Positions 1-5,759 of a stretch of DNA of 9,470 nt are shown here, piece after piece; the first letter of the stretch is position 1, and each line of letters starts with the position of its first letter. This DNA is from Clostridiales bacterium UBA929. GTDB taxonomy: Bacteria > Bacillota > Clostridia > Oscillospirales > UBA929. Location: assembly GCA_002293625.1 (NCBI GenBank), contig DBDP01000104.1, forward strand, positions 288-9,757. Direction: 5' to 3'. Under the pieces are notes generated by a model, which was given only the letters and a program-made list of their open reading frames with translations, did not search any database and was not told the origin of the DNA. Both the position numbers and the translations under genes were made by a program.

Positions 1-1
1 C

Positions 2-274
2 CGCGCAACGCTGGAAGAACTGGCGGAAGCCGATTTAATATTACATGTTGTGGACGGTTCCAGCCCCGATTGGCGGGAGCAGAGCGAAACGAGCGAAAAG
101 CTGATTACAGAGCTTGCGGCGGGCGTGCCGCTGCTGACGGTGTATAACAAACAGGATTTGACCCTTGCGGAAGATCTGCCGCCGCAAAACGGCGAGACCG
201 TATATCTTTCGGCGCGGACGGGAGACGGATTGGACGCGCTGAAAGAGCGCATCGCGCTCTTTGTAACCCGCTAA
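2..274 (+). CDS. hflX: GTPase HflX, C-terminal part (5' end outside window)
   Basis: Ninety residues of the C-terminal end of a GTPase are visible, read in frame from base 2 to the TAA at 272-274. The segment TLEELAEADLILHVVDGSSP matches the HflX signature that follows the DTVGF (G3) region, which lies outside the window. YNKQD is the G4 guanine-specificity motif and SARTGDGLDAL is the G5 region. HflX is a ribosome-associated GTPase that binds near the E site of the 50S subunit and splits or rescues stalled and heat-damaged ribosomes. That role comes from the family. The gene is the first visible member of a run with the next two genes, and the ribosome binding site of the following gene begins 2 bp after its stop. 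The family assignment rests on the C-terminal third only. Confidence 0.9.
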   Translation, partial: RATLEELAEADLILHVVDGSSPDWREQSETSEKLITELAAGVPLLTVYNKQDLTLAEDLPPQNGETVYLSARTGDGLDALKERIALFVTR

Positions 275-292
275 CAGAAGGAGGAACCCCCT

Positions 293-757
293 ATGCCGCG
301 TTTTCCCGCCAATGCGCCGCCGGAGCGCGTAATGAAGCGTCTCGCGAAGTCTTGCGAGCCGTGGAGCCGCGCGTCAAGGTATAAGAAAGACGTATTTTTA
401 TTAAAAGCCGGCGGCAGCCGATTTACCCTCACCCAAAACGGCGGACGCGGGCGAACACGCCCTCAGCGCGTCTTTCGCGGGCGGGTACGTAAAACGGACG
501 GCGGATCGGAGATTGCCGGGCGCTTCGGCATGACGACCGCCGACCGCCTGCTTGTGTATATCCCCTCGCAGATATTGATCCTTCTGGCGGCGATCCTCTC
601 GTTTTCGCTGAAACCCATATATGCCGTCGTTTTGTGGGTGGTGTGCTTGCTCTGCTCCGCCGTTTTGATCGGTTTCTTCACCGTTTTAGACCGAACGCTG
701 GGGGTCGACCCGCAACGGGAAATGACGGAATTGCTAAAACAAATTGGAGATATGTAA
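293..757 (+). CDS. Two-helix membrane protein of unknown function
   Basis: I do not recognise a named family. The 154-residue product has a basic N-terminal part (about residues 1-80, many Arg and Lys) with a beta-like stretch, RPQRVFRGRVRKTDGG, followed by two hydrophobic segments at about 86-106 and 110-131 that form a helical hairpin. A short charged tail follows (about 132-154). The likely place is the cytoplasmic membrane with both ends inside. The start is well supported: AGAAGGAGG at 276-284 lies 8 nt before the ATG. The gene sits 18 bp after hflX and its TAA is only 2 bp before the argS start codon, so it is almost certainly co-transcribed and translationally coupled with argS. Small two-helix proteins of this layout occur in Clostridia as uncharacterised proteins. 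No function can be inferred from the sequence. Confidence 0.75.
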   Translation: MPRFPANAPPERVMKRLAKSCEPWSRASRYKKDVFLLKAGGSRFTLTQNGGRGRTRPQRVFRGRVRKTDGGSEIAGRFGMTTADRLLVYIPSQILILLAAILSFSLKPIYAVVLWVVCLLCSAVLIGFFTVLDRTLGVDPQREMTELLKQIGDM

Positions 758-759
758 CT

Positions 760-2466
760 ATGAATATACTCACTGTTTTGACCGAAATCGTATCCCATGC
801 TTTCGCGAAGCGCGGCTACGACGCTTCTTACGGCGGCGTCACGGTCTCCAACCGCCCCGACCTCTGCCACTACCAGTGCAACGGGGCGCTTCAGGCGGCG
901 AAGGTGTGTAAAGCGAACCCGCTTTCCATTGCCGGAAGCGTCGCGGAGGAACTGCGCGGTGACAGCCGTTTCGCGTCCGTGGAGGCGGCACCGCCGGGGT
1001 TCATCAACCTGCGCCTGTCCGACGGGTATCTGGCGGGTATGCTGCAAGAGATGGCGGGGGATGAACGCTTGCTGCTCCCGCTGATGGAGCGCAAGACCAT
1101 CGTTCTCGACTACGGCGGACCGAACGTCGCGAAGCCGCTGCATGTCGGGCATTTGCGCTCGGCAATCATCGGCGACAGCATGGCGCGCCTTTCCCGGTTT
1201 TTGGGGCATACCGTCATCAGCGACATCCATCTCGGCGACTGGGGTCTGCAAATGGGCTTGATCATCGCGGAGATGGAGGAGCGCGGGCTGGACGCCGCGT
1301 CGGTTACGCTGGACGATCTGAATGAAATTTATCCCGCCGCGTCCGCACGCTCGAAAACGGACGCCGCGTTCGCCGAGAAAGCCGCCGGAAAGACGGCGGA
1401 GCTGCAAGCGGGCGACCCGGCTCTCCGCGCCGTTTGGGAGCGTCTCCGCGCCACTTCGGTAGAGGGGCTGCGGCAGAGTTACGATATGATGGGTGTCTCG
1501 TTTGATTGCTGGTACGGCGAGAGCGACGCCGACCCATACATCCCCCCCGTGATGGATATGCTGCGGGAGAAAGGGTTGCTGCGGGAGAGCGAGGGCGCTC
1601 TGGTGGTGGACGTGGCGTTGCCGGAGGATAAAGAACCGATGCCGCCGATGATGGTCCAAAAAACCAACGGCGCGTATATCTACGGCACCACCGACCTTGG
1701 TACGCTGCTCCAGCGCAAGCGGGATTTCAACCCCGACGAGGTATGGTACTTTACCGATAACCGCCAATCGTTGCATTTTAAGCAGATTTTTCGCTCGGCG
1801 GGGCTTACCGGAATCCTGAAAACGACAACTTGTCATCACTTCCCGTTCGGCACGGTCAACGGCAAAGACGGCAAGCCGTTCAAGACCCGCGACGGCGGCG
1901 TCATGCGCCTGTCCGACCTGATCGATTCGGTCATTCAAAACGCGCGCGAAAAAGTCGGCGCGTCTGAGATAGATATACAGGAAGACGAAAAGGGCGTGAT
2001 CGCGCGTCAGCTCGGCATGGCGGCGCTCCGGGTCGGCGACATGCAAAACCACCGCACCAAAGACTACATCTTTGATTTGGATCGCTTCCTCGCTTCGGAG
2101 GGCAAAACCGGCCCCTATTTGCAATATACCGCCGTCAGAATACGCTCCGTATTGACAAAAGCCGCCGAATTGGAAGTAGGACCCATCCTACCCCCCACTT
2201 CGGACACCGAACGCGACCTGATGCTTTGTATGCCGCTCGTATCCGACGCACTGCTCCGCGCGTTCGCCGACAAAGCCCCGAGCGCCGTCTGCGACATCCT
2301 CTTTGAACTCGCGGGGCGGTTCAACCGCTTCTACTTCGAGCATAAAATCCTCCAGCAGCCCGATGCCGCGCGCCGCGCCTCCTGGCTGTCGCTGCTGGCT
2401 TTGACCGATCGCCTGCTGACCGTTCTGCTGAACATTTTGGGCATGGAGGTTCCGGCGCATATGTAA
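760..2466 (+). CDS. argS: Arginyl-tRNA synthetase
   Basis: The 568-residue protein is a class I aminoacyl-tRNA synthetase that charges tRNA-Arg with arginine in the cytosol, using ATP. The N-terminal Add-1 domain (about 1-110) recognises the tRNA D-loop. The ATP-binding HIGH motif is HVGH at 128-131, within NVAKPLHVGHLRSAIIGDS, a typical ArgRS context. GKPFKTRDGG at 371-380 stands where other class I enzymes have KMSKS; the missing canonical KMSKS is normal for most ArgRS. The C-terminal DALR anticodon-binding domain starts near 450 (GPYLQYTAVR), and the protein ends in the usual GMEVPAHM-like tail. I chose the ATG at 760 rather than the in-frame ATG at 634. Position 760 has GGAG at 746-749 and gives the standard ArgRS N-terminus MNILTVLTEI, while 634 lies inside the upstream gene. 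Length is close to the family norm. No clear terminator follows. Confidence 0.97.
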   Translation: MNILTVLTEIVSHAFAKRGYDASYGGVTVSNRPDLCHYQCNGALQAAKVCKANPLSIAGSVAEELRGDSRFASVEAAPPGFINLRLSDGYLAGMLQEMAGDERLLLPLMERKTIVLDYGGPNVAKPLHVGHLRSAIIGDSMARLSRFLGHTVISDIHLGDWGLQMGLIIAEMEERGLDAASVTLDDLNEIYPAASARSKTDAAFAEKAAGKTAELQAGDPALRAVWERLRATSVEGLRQSYDMMGVSFDCWYGESDADPYIPPVMDMLREKGLLRESEGALVVDVALPEDKEPMPPMMVQKTNGAYIYGTTDLGTLLQRKRDFNPDEVWYFTDNRQSLHFKQIFRSAGLTGILKTTTCHHFPFGTVNGKDGKPFKTRDGGVMRLSDLIDSVIQNAREKVGASEIDIQEDEKGVIARQLGMAALRVGDMQNHRTKDYIFDLDRFLASEGKTGPYLQYTAVRIRSVLTKAAELEVGPILPPTSDTERDLMLCMPLVSDALLRAFADKAPSAVCDILFELAGRFNRFYFEHKILQQPDAARRASWLSLLALTDRLLTVLLNILGMEVPAHM

Positions 2467-2474
2467 TAATTTTT

Positions 2475-2509
2475 GTGCGGTCGCGGTCGACAATGACCCC
2501 GCCCCTACA
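2475..2509. repeat. Possible dispersed-repeat remnant after argS
   Basis: Read on the minus strand, this stretch begins TGTAGGGGCGGGGTCATTG and continues with GTCGACCGCGACC. It resembles the GTAGGGGCG-type short repeats scattered between genes in many Clostridia; that resemblance is from memory and was not searched. It contains an imperfect palindrome (GCGGTC, then GACAAT, then GACCCCGC), but no T-tract follows, so it does not look like a terminator. It is GC-rich compared with the AT-rich sequence on either side. Confidence 0.35.
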
Positions 2510-2547
2510 GGAAAACGGTTTCGTTCATTGCCCTCTTAAAAACCCTC

Positions 2548-2576
2548 TATACAAACAGAGGTGTTTGTGATATACT
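2548..2576 (+). promoter_or_regulatory. Extended -10 promoter for cheV-lepA with a palindrome in the spacer
   Basis: TATACT at 2571-2576 is a 5/6 match to the SigA -10 and is preceded by TGA, giving the TGn extended -10. The -35 position 17 bp upstream holds TATACA (2548-2553), a moderate match. An exact 6-bp inverted repeat, ACAAAC (2551-2556) and GTTTGT (2563-2568), lies between the two boxes and overlaps the -35, a place where a repressor could block RNA polymerase. This would drive cheV and lepA from a start near 2583. Confidence 0.55.
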
Positions 2577-2616
2577 GAATAAGTACAAGTTTGTTATCAA
2601 AGGGGAGTGACCCAGT

Positions 2617-3546
2617 ATGGCAAATGAAGTGAAGCGCACGGAGATTCTTTTGGAGAGCGGCACAAATGAACTTGAGATTTTGGAGTTTACGATCGCGGGT
2701 AACATTTTTGGCATCAATGTGGCAAAGGTCAAGGAGATTATGCAGTACGCGCCGGTGAAACCCATGCCCAATTCGCACCCCTGCATTGAGGGTGTGTTCA
2801 TGCCGCGCGACGTCATCATCACCGTCATTGACCTCGCGCATTACATGGGACTCCCCGCGAACGAAGACACTTCCCGCGAAATGCTGATTGTCACCAGTTT
2901 CAACAAAATGAACGCGGCGTTCCACGTCCACTCCGTGGTCGGGATCCACCGCATCAACTGGAGCGATATTGAAAAGCCCGACTCCACCATCTACGGCGGC
3001 GAAGAAGGTCTTGCCACCGGCATCGCGAAGGTCGATTCAAAGCTCATTACCATCGTGGACTTTGAGAAGATCGTGGTGGACATCAGCCCGCAAACTGGCA
3101 TCCAAATGTCTGAGATTACGGAGCTTGGACCGCGCGAACGCAGCGCCAAGCCGGTTGTGATTGCCGAGGACTCGGCGTTATTAAAGAAAATGCTGCTGGA
3201 AGCCCTGACGCAGGCTGGCTATACCAACATAAAGGCCTTCGCAAACGGGCAAGAAGCATGGGATTACATCGAAACCGTGCGCGACTCGGTTAAGACGGCG
3301 GGAACGCCGCTCGGTTCCATGGTTGCCGCGCTCATCACCGACATTGAAATGCCGCGGATGGACGGACACAGGCTGATTAAGCTCATCCGCGACGAGAGAA
3401 CGCTTTCCGAGCTGCCGATCATCATCTTCTCCAGCCTGATCGACGAGGCTATGCGCCATAAAGGCGAGCAGCTCGGCGCTACCGCGCAATTAAGCAAACC
3501 CGAAATCGGCAACCTCGTGAATACATTGGACTCTGTAATATTATAA
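2617..3546 (+). CDS. cheV: Chemotaxis coupling protein CheV (CheW domain plus receiver domain)
   Basis: The 309-residue cytoplasmic protein has two domains. Residues about 15-160 form a CheW-like SH3 scaffold (ILEFTIAGNIFGINVAKVKEI, then FMPRDVIITVIDL), which links chemoreceptors to the CheA kinase. Residues about 178-305 form a response-regulator receiver: acidic pair E184/D185, phospho-acceptor D242 in ITDIEMPRMDG, Ser at 272-273 and conserved Lys294 in SKPE. CheV couples receptors to CheA, and phosphorylation by CheA tunes adaptation, as in Bacillus subtilis. All receiver residues needed for phosphorylation are present. The ATG at 2617 has AGGGGAG 10 nt upstream. No other chemotaxis gene is visible. 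The gene is instead followed at once by lepA, whose ribosome binding site overlaps this stop codon. Its presence suggests that the organism is motile. Confidence 0.95.
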   Translation: MANEVKRTEILLESGTNELEILEFTIAGNIFGINVAKVKEIMQYAPVKPMPNSHPCIEGVFMPRDVIITVIDLAHYMGLPANEDTSREMLIVTSFNKMNAAFHVHSVVGIHRINWSDIEKPDSTIYGGEEGLATGIAKVDSKLITIVDFEKIVVDISPQTGIQMSEITELGPRERSAKPVVIAEDSALLKKMLLEALTQAGYTNIKAFANGQEAWDYIETVRDSVKTAGTPLGSMVAALITDIEMPRMDGHRLIKLIRDERTLSELPIIIFSSLIDEAMRHKGEQLGATAQLSKPEIGNLVNTLDSVIL

Positions 3547-3556
3547 AGGAGCCGCC

Positions 3557-5368
3557 GTGCAGGACAATATCCGAAATTTTTGCATCATCGCGCACATTGA
3601 CCACGGAAAATCGACGCTGGCCGACCGTATCATCGAACTGACGCGGTCGGTCGAGAAGCGCGTGATGGCCGACCAGATATTAGACAATATGGACTTAGAA
3701 CGGGAGCGGGGCATCACAATCAAAGCCCGCGCCGTTCGTTTGCCCTACACCGCCGAGGACGGCAAAACCTATCAGCTCAACTTAATCGACACGCCCGGGC
3801 ACGTTGACTTCAACTACGAGGTCAGCCGTTCGCTCGCGGCGTGTGAAGGCGCGCTGCTCGTCGTTGACGCGGCGCAGGGCATCGAGGCGCAGACGCTGGC
3901 CAACACCTATCTCGCGCTGGAACACAACCTGGAAGTTTTGCCGGTTATCAATAAAATCGACCTGCCCGCGGCCGACCCGGAACGCGCCGTGCGCGAAATC
4001 GAGGATGTGATCGGTTTGCCGGCGCAGGACGCGCCCCGTATCTCCGCGAAACAGGGGGTCAATATCGAGGCGGTGCTGCAAACCGTTGTGAACGGCATAC
4101 CCGCGCCGGGCGGCGATCCGTCCGCTCCGCCGCGCGCGCTGATTTTCGACAGCCAGTATGACGCGTACAAAGGCGTGATCGTTTTGGTTCGCGTCTTTGA
4201 CGGAGAGCTGAAAGCGGGCGACACTGTCCGCATGATGGCGACCAGCGCGGAATACCAGCTTGTTGAAGTAGGCGCGCTCCGCCCGCTCGGCATGGAACCT
4301 TGCGAAAAGCTCTCCGCCGGGGAAGTAGGGTACCTCACCGCCTCGATCAAAGAGGTGCGCGACACGCAGGTAGGCGACACCGTCACGTTAGCCGTCAACC
4401 CCACGACCGCGCCGCTGCCGGGTTACCGCGCCGTGCAGCCGATGGTCTTCTCCGGCGTATACCCCGCCGACGGCGCAAAATACCCCGATCTGCGCGACGC
4501 GCTGGAGCGTCTCTACCTCAACGACGCTTCGCTCACCTTCGAGCCGGAGACGTCGGTCGCGCTGGGCTACGGCTTTCGGTGCGGCTTCTTGGGGCTTTTG
4601 CATATGGAGGTCATTCAAGAACGGCTGGAACGCGAGTTTAACCTAGACCTGATTACGACCGCGCCCAGCGTCATCTACCAAATAACCAAAACCAACGGCG
4701 ACGTTGTTTCGATCGACAACCCGCTGAACTATCCCGACCCTTCGGGCATCGAAAAGACCGAAGAACCGTTCGTCAAGGCAAATATCATCACGCCGCAGGA
4801 GTATGTCGGCAGCCTGATGGAGCTTTGCCAGGAGCGGCGCGGCATTTTCCGAGATATGCAATACCTCGACGGCGCGACCAAAGGGCGCGTCGAGCTGCAC
4901 TACGAGCTACCGCTGGGCGAGATTATCTATGACTTTTTCGACGCGCTGAAAAGCCGCACCCGCGGCTACGCGTCGCTGGACTATGAGCTGATGGACTACC
5001 GCGCGAGCGACCTCGTCAAGCTGGACGTGCTGCTGAACGGCGACGCGGTGGACGCGCTGTCGTTCATCGTGCATACCGACAAAGCGTACCCGCGCGCGCG
5101 CCGTATCGCCGAAAAGCTGAAGGAGCATATCCCGCGCCAGATGTTCGAGGTGCCGGTGCAGGTCGCGATCGGCGGCAAGATCATCGCCCGCGAGACGGTA
5201 CGCGCCATGCGAAAAGACGTTTTGGCGAAATGCTACGGCGGCGACATCACCCGCAAGAAGAAGTTACTCGAGAAGCAGAAAGAGGGCAAGAAGCGGATGC
5301 GCTCCCTCGGTTCCGTCGAGGTTCCGCAGGACGCGTTTATGGCGGTGCTGAAGCTGGATGAGGATTGA
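3557..5368 (+). CDS. lepA: Elongation factor 4 (LepA), ribosome back-translocation GTPase
   Basis: The 603-residue translational GTPase has full family length. GTPase motifs are AHIDHGKST (residues 12-20, P-loop), GITI (52-55, switch I), DTPGH (78-82, with the catalytic His) and NKID (132-135). EF-G-like domains II, III and V follow (for example SGVYPADGAKYPDLRDALERL and SVALGYGFRCGFLGLLHMEV). It ends with the LepA-specific tRNA-contacting tail KCYGGDITRKKKLLEKQK...VPQDAF, which separates it from EF-G. LepA acts on ribosomes and affects translocation, initiation and 30S maturation. The start is GTG at 3557, with AAAGGA 6 nt upstream. That site overlaps the cheV TAA, so translation is probably coupled to cheV. 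No terminator is seen before the toxin promoter 13 bp downstream, so read-through into the next element is possible. Confidence 0.98.
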   Translation: MQDNIRNFCIIAHIDHGKSTLADRIIELTRSVEKRVMADQILDNMDLERERGITIKARAVRLPYTAEDGKTYQLNLIDTPGHVDFNYEVSRSLAACEGALLVVDAAQGIEAQTLANTYLALEHNLEVLPVINKIDLPAADPERAVREIEDVIGLPAQDAPRISAKQGVNIEAVLQTVVNGIPAPGGDPSAPPRALIFDSQYDAYKGVIVLVRVFDGELKAGDTVRMMATSAEYQLVEVGALRPLGMEPCEKLSAGEVGYLTASIKEVRDTQVGDTVTLAVNPTTAPLPGYRAVQPMVFSGVYPADGAKYPDLRDALERLYLNDASLTFEPETSVALGYGFRCGFLGLLHMEVIQERLEREFNLDLITTAPSVIYQITKTNGDVVSIDNPLNYPDPSGIEKTEEPFVKANIITPQEYVGSLMELCQERRGIFRDMQYLDGATKGRVELHYELPLGEIIYDFFDALKSRTRGYASLDYELMDYRASDLVKLDVLLNGDAVDALSFIVHTDKAYPRARRIAEKLKEHIPRQMFEVPVQVAIGGKIIARETVRAMRKDVLAKCYGGDITRKKKLLEKQKEGKKRMRSLGSVEVPQDAFMAVLKLDED

Positions 5369-5381
5369 ATTGACAGGTAAT

Positions 5382-5410
5382 TTGACAAATCTCGACATTC
5401 ACGATATAAT
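5382..5410 (+). promoter_or_regulatory. Perfect consensus SigA promoter of the mini-toxin mRNA
   Basis: TTGACA at 5382-5387 and TATAAT at 5405-5410 are separated by exactly 17 bp, which is 12 of 12 consensus bases with ideal spacing. Transcription should start near 5417 and give a leader of about 53 nt before the toxin ATG. A promoter this strong in front of a 28-codon ORF is typical of type I toxin genes, where control is after transcription. Confidence 0.85.
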
Positions 5411-5446
5411 TTTACAGAGACGTTGCCAAGCGGTAGGCGGTTAGCC

Positions 5447-5469
5447 AATCCCCTGAAGGGGTGAGGCCA
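5447..5469 (+). promoter_or_regulatory. Toxin ribosome binding site inside a hairpin
   Basis: AAGGGGTGA at 5456-5464 is a strong Shine-Dalgarno sequence 5 nt before the ATG. GGGG (5458-5461) can pair with CCCC (5450-5453) across a TGAA tetraloop, and GCC/GGC pairs (5444-5446 with 5465-5467) could extend the stem. The ribosome binding site would then be closed in the folded mRNA, as is common in type I toxin messages. Confidence 0.55.
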
Positions 5470-5556
5470 ATGTCGGTGTACGAGGCGTTAACGATCATGA
5501 TTGCTTTTGCGGTTTTGATTGTAAAAGTCCTTGAACATAACGATAAACGAAAATAA
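5470..5556 (+). CDS. Hol-Tox / TxpA-BsrG-like membrane mini-toxin (28 aa)
   Basis: The ORF encodes only 28 residues. It starts MSVYEALTIMIAFAVLIVKV and ends in a charged tail, EHNDKRK. The N-terminus fits the Mx(V/T)YE(A/S)Lx(I/V)MI(A/G)F signature of the putative holin-like toxin family (Hol-Tox), which includes B. subtilis TxpA (MSTYESLMVMIGF) and BsrG (MTVYESLMIMI). These toxins are membrane peptides held silent by an antisense RNA. The hydrophobic stretch (about residues 7-21) is short and carries Lys19, so the peptide is a minimal form compared with BsrG (38 aa) and TxpA (59 aa). Support comes from the perfect promoter, the strong ribosome binding site, a terminator hairpin starting at the last codons, and an opposing promoter. 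Thirty-two of 87 bases are G or C, well below the neighbouring genes, which hints at separate origin. The family call is from motif memory. Confidence 0.8.
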   Translation: MSVYEALTIMIAFAVLIVKVLEHNDKRK

Positions 5557-5631
5557 CCGCCCCTTAGCCCGGATACGGTTATTTTCTAACTTAATTCCAG
5601 GCTAACCGTTTACCGGCGACGCCTCTTTTGT
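5547..5631 (-). ncRNA. Candidate antisense RNA (antitoxin) to the mini-toxin
   Basis: A minus-strand promoter (5638-5666) should start an RNA near 5631 that runs left into the shared terminator, giving about 80-85 nt. No ATG or plausible ORF is present in it. It overlaps the 3' end of the toxin mRNA, which it can pair with fully over about 36 nt, the layout of RatA/TxpA and SR4/BsrG in B. subtilis. Its 5' half is related in sequence to the toxin leader rather than complementary to it, which is unusual. Exact ends are inferred from promoter and terminator positions. Confidence 0.65.
5550..5585. terminator. Bidirectional terminator shared by toxin mRNA and antisense RNA
   Basis: AAAATAACCG (5550-5559) and CGGTTATTTT (5576-5585) form a perfect 10-bp inverted repeat with a 16-nt loop. 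On + the stem ends in TTTTC; on - it ends in TTTTCGTTT. It can therefore stop the rightward toxin RNA and the leftward antisense RNA. The left arm overlaps the last two codons and the stop codon of the toxin ORF. Within it the two RNAs are fully complementary. Confidence 0.75.
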
Positions 5632-5637
5632 AATTTC

Positions 5638-5666
5638 AGTATACCGCGCCAAAGCGGATTTGTCAA
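5638..5666 (-). promoter_or_regulatory. Consensus promoter of the antisense RNA
   Basis: On the minus strand TTGACA (5666-5661) and TATACT (5643-5638) are separated by exactly 17 bp, matching 11 of 12 consensus bases. It faces the toxin promoter and shares with it the ten bases TTGACAAATC. It reads away from hemW. Confidence 0.8.
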
Positions 5667-5708
5667 CGAAAAATCTGCGGCGGTGGGCGCTTACACGATT
5701 TGTTTGAG

Positions 5709-5737
5709 TTGCTTTTTATCACATAACAGGGTATACT
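5709..5737 (+). promoter_or_regulatory. Candidate hemW promoter
   Basis: TATACT at 5732-5737 is a good -10. The -35 position 17 bp upstream is TTGCTT (5709-5714), a 3/6 match. Initiation near 5744 would give a leader of roughly 15 nt, just enough for the AGGCGG ribosome binding site. It would let hemW be expressed separately from lepA across the toxin module. Confidence 0.45.
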
Positions 5738-5759
5738 GAAGCCGGAAGGCGGTGTTCGT

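Larger units (their letters stand above)
5382..5666. repeat. Imperfect inverted duplication of promoter plus leader around the toxin
   Basis: The left arm is 5382-5446 on + and the right arm is 5666-5600 read on -. Both arms start with the same ten bases, TTGACAAATC. Both keep a -10 at the same distance (TATAAT or TATACT), then TTACA, an AGAGACGTTGCC or AGAGGCGTCGCC block, a GGTA segment, and end with the shared CGGTTAGCC. The arms diverge after that point: only the left one carries a Shine-Dalgarno sequence and an ORF. Confidence 0.75.

Noticed and set aside
634..759. Upstream in-frame ATG that would lengthen ArgS by 42 residues
   Set aside because: The extension lies within the preceding gene and does not resemble an ArgRS N-terminus; ATG 760 has a good ribosome binding site and the standard start.
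463..2124. A 553-codon open frame on the minus strand
   Set aside because: It lies opposite argS and the upstream membrane gene, has no recognisable motifs or ribosome binding site, and is a typical antisense shadow of a GC-rich coding region.
5421..5446. tRNA-like string (GCCAAGCGGTAGGCGG) in the toxin leader
   Set aside because: It resembles a tRNA D-arm, but no acceptor stem, anticodon arm or TTC-arm is found around it; it is explained better as the toxin mRNA leader.
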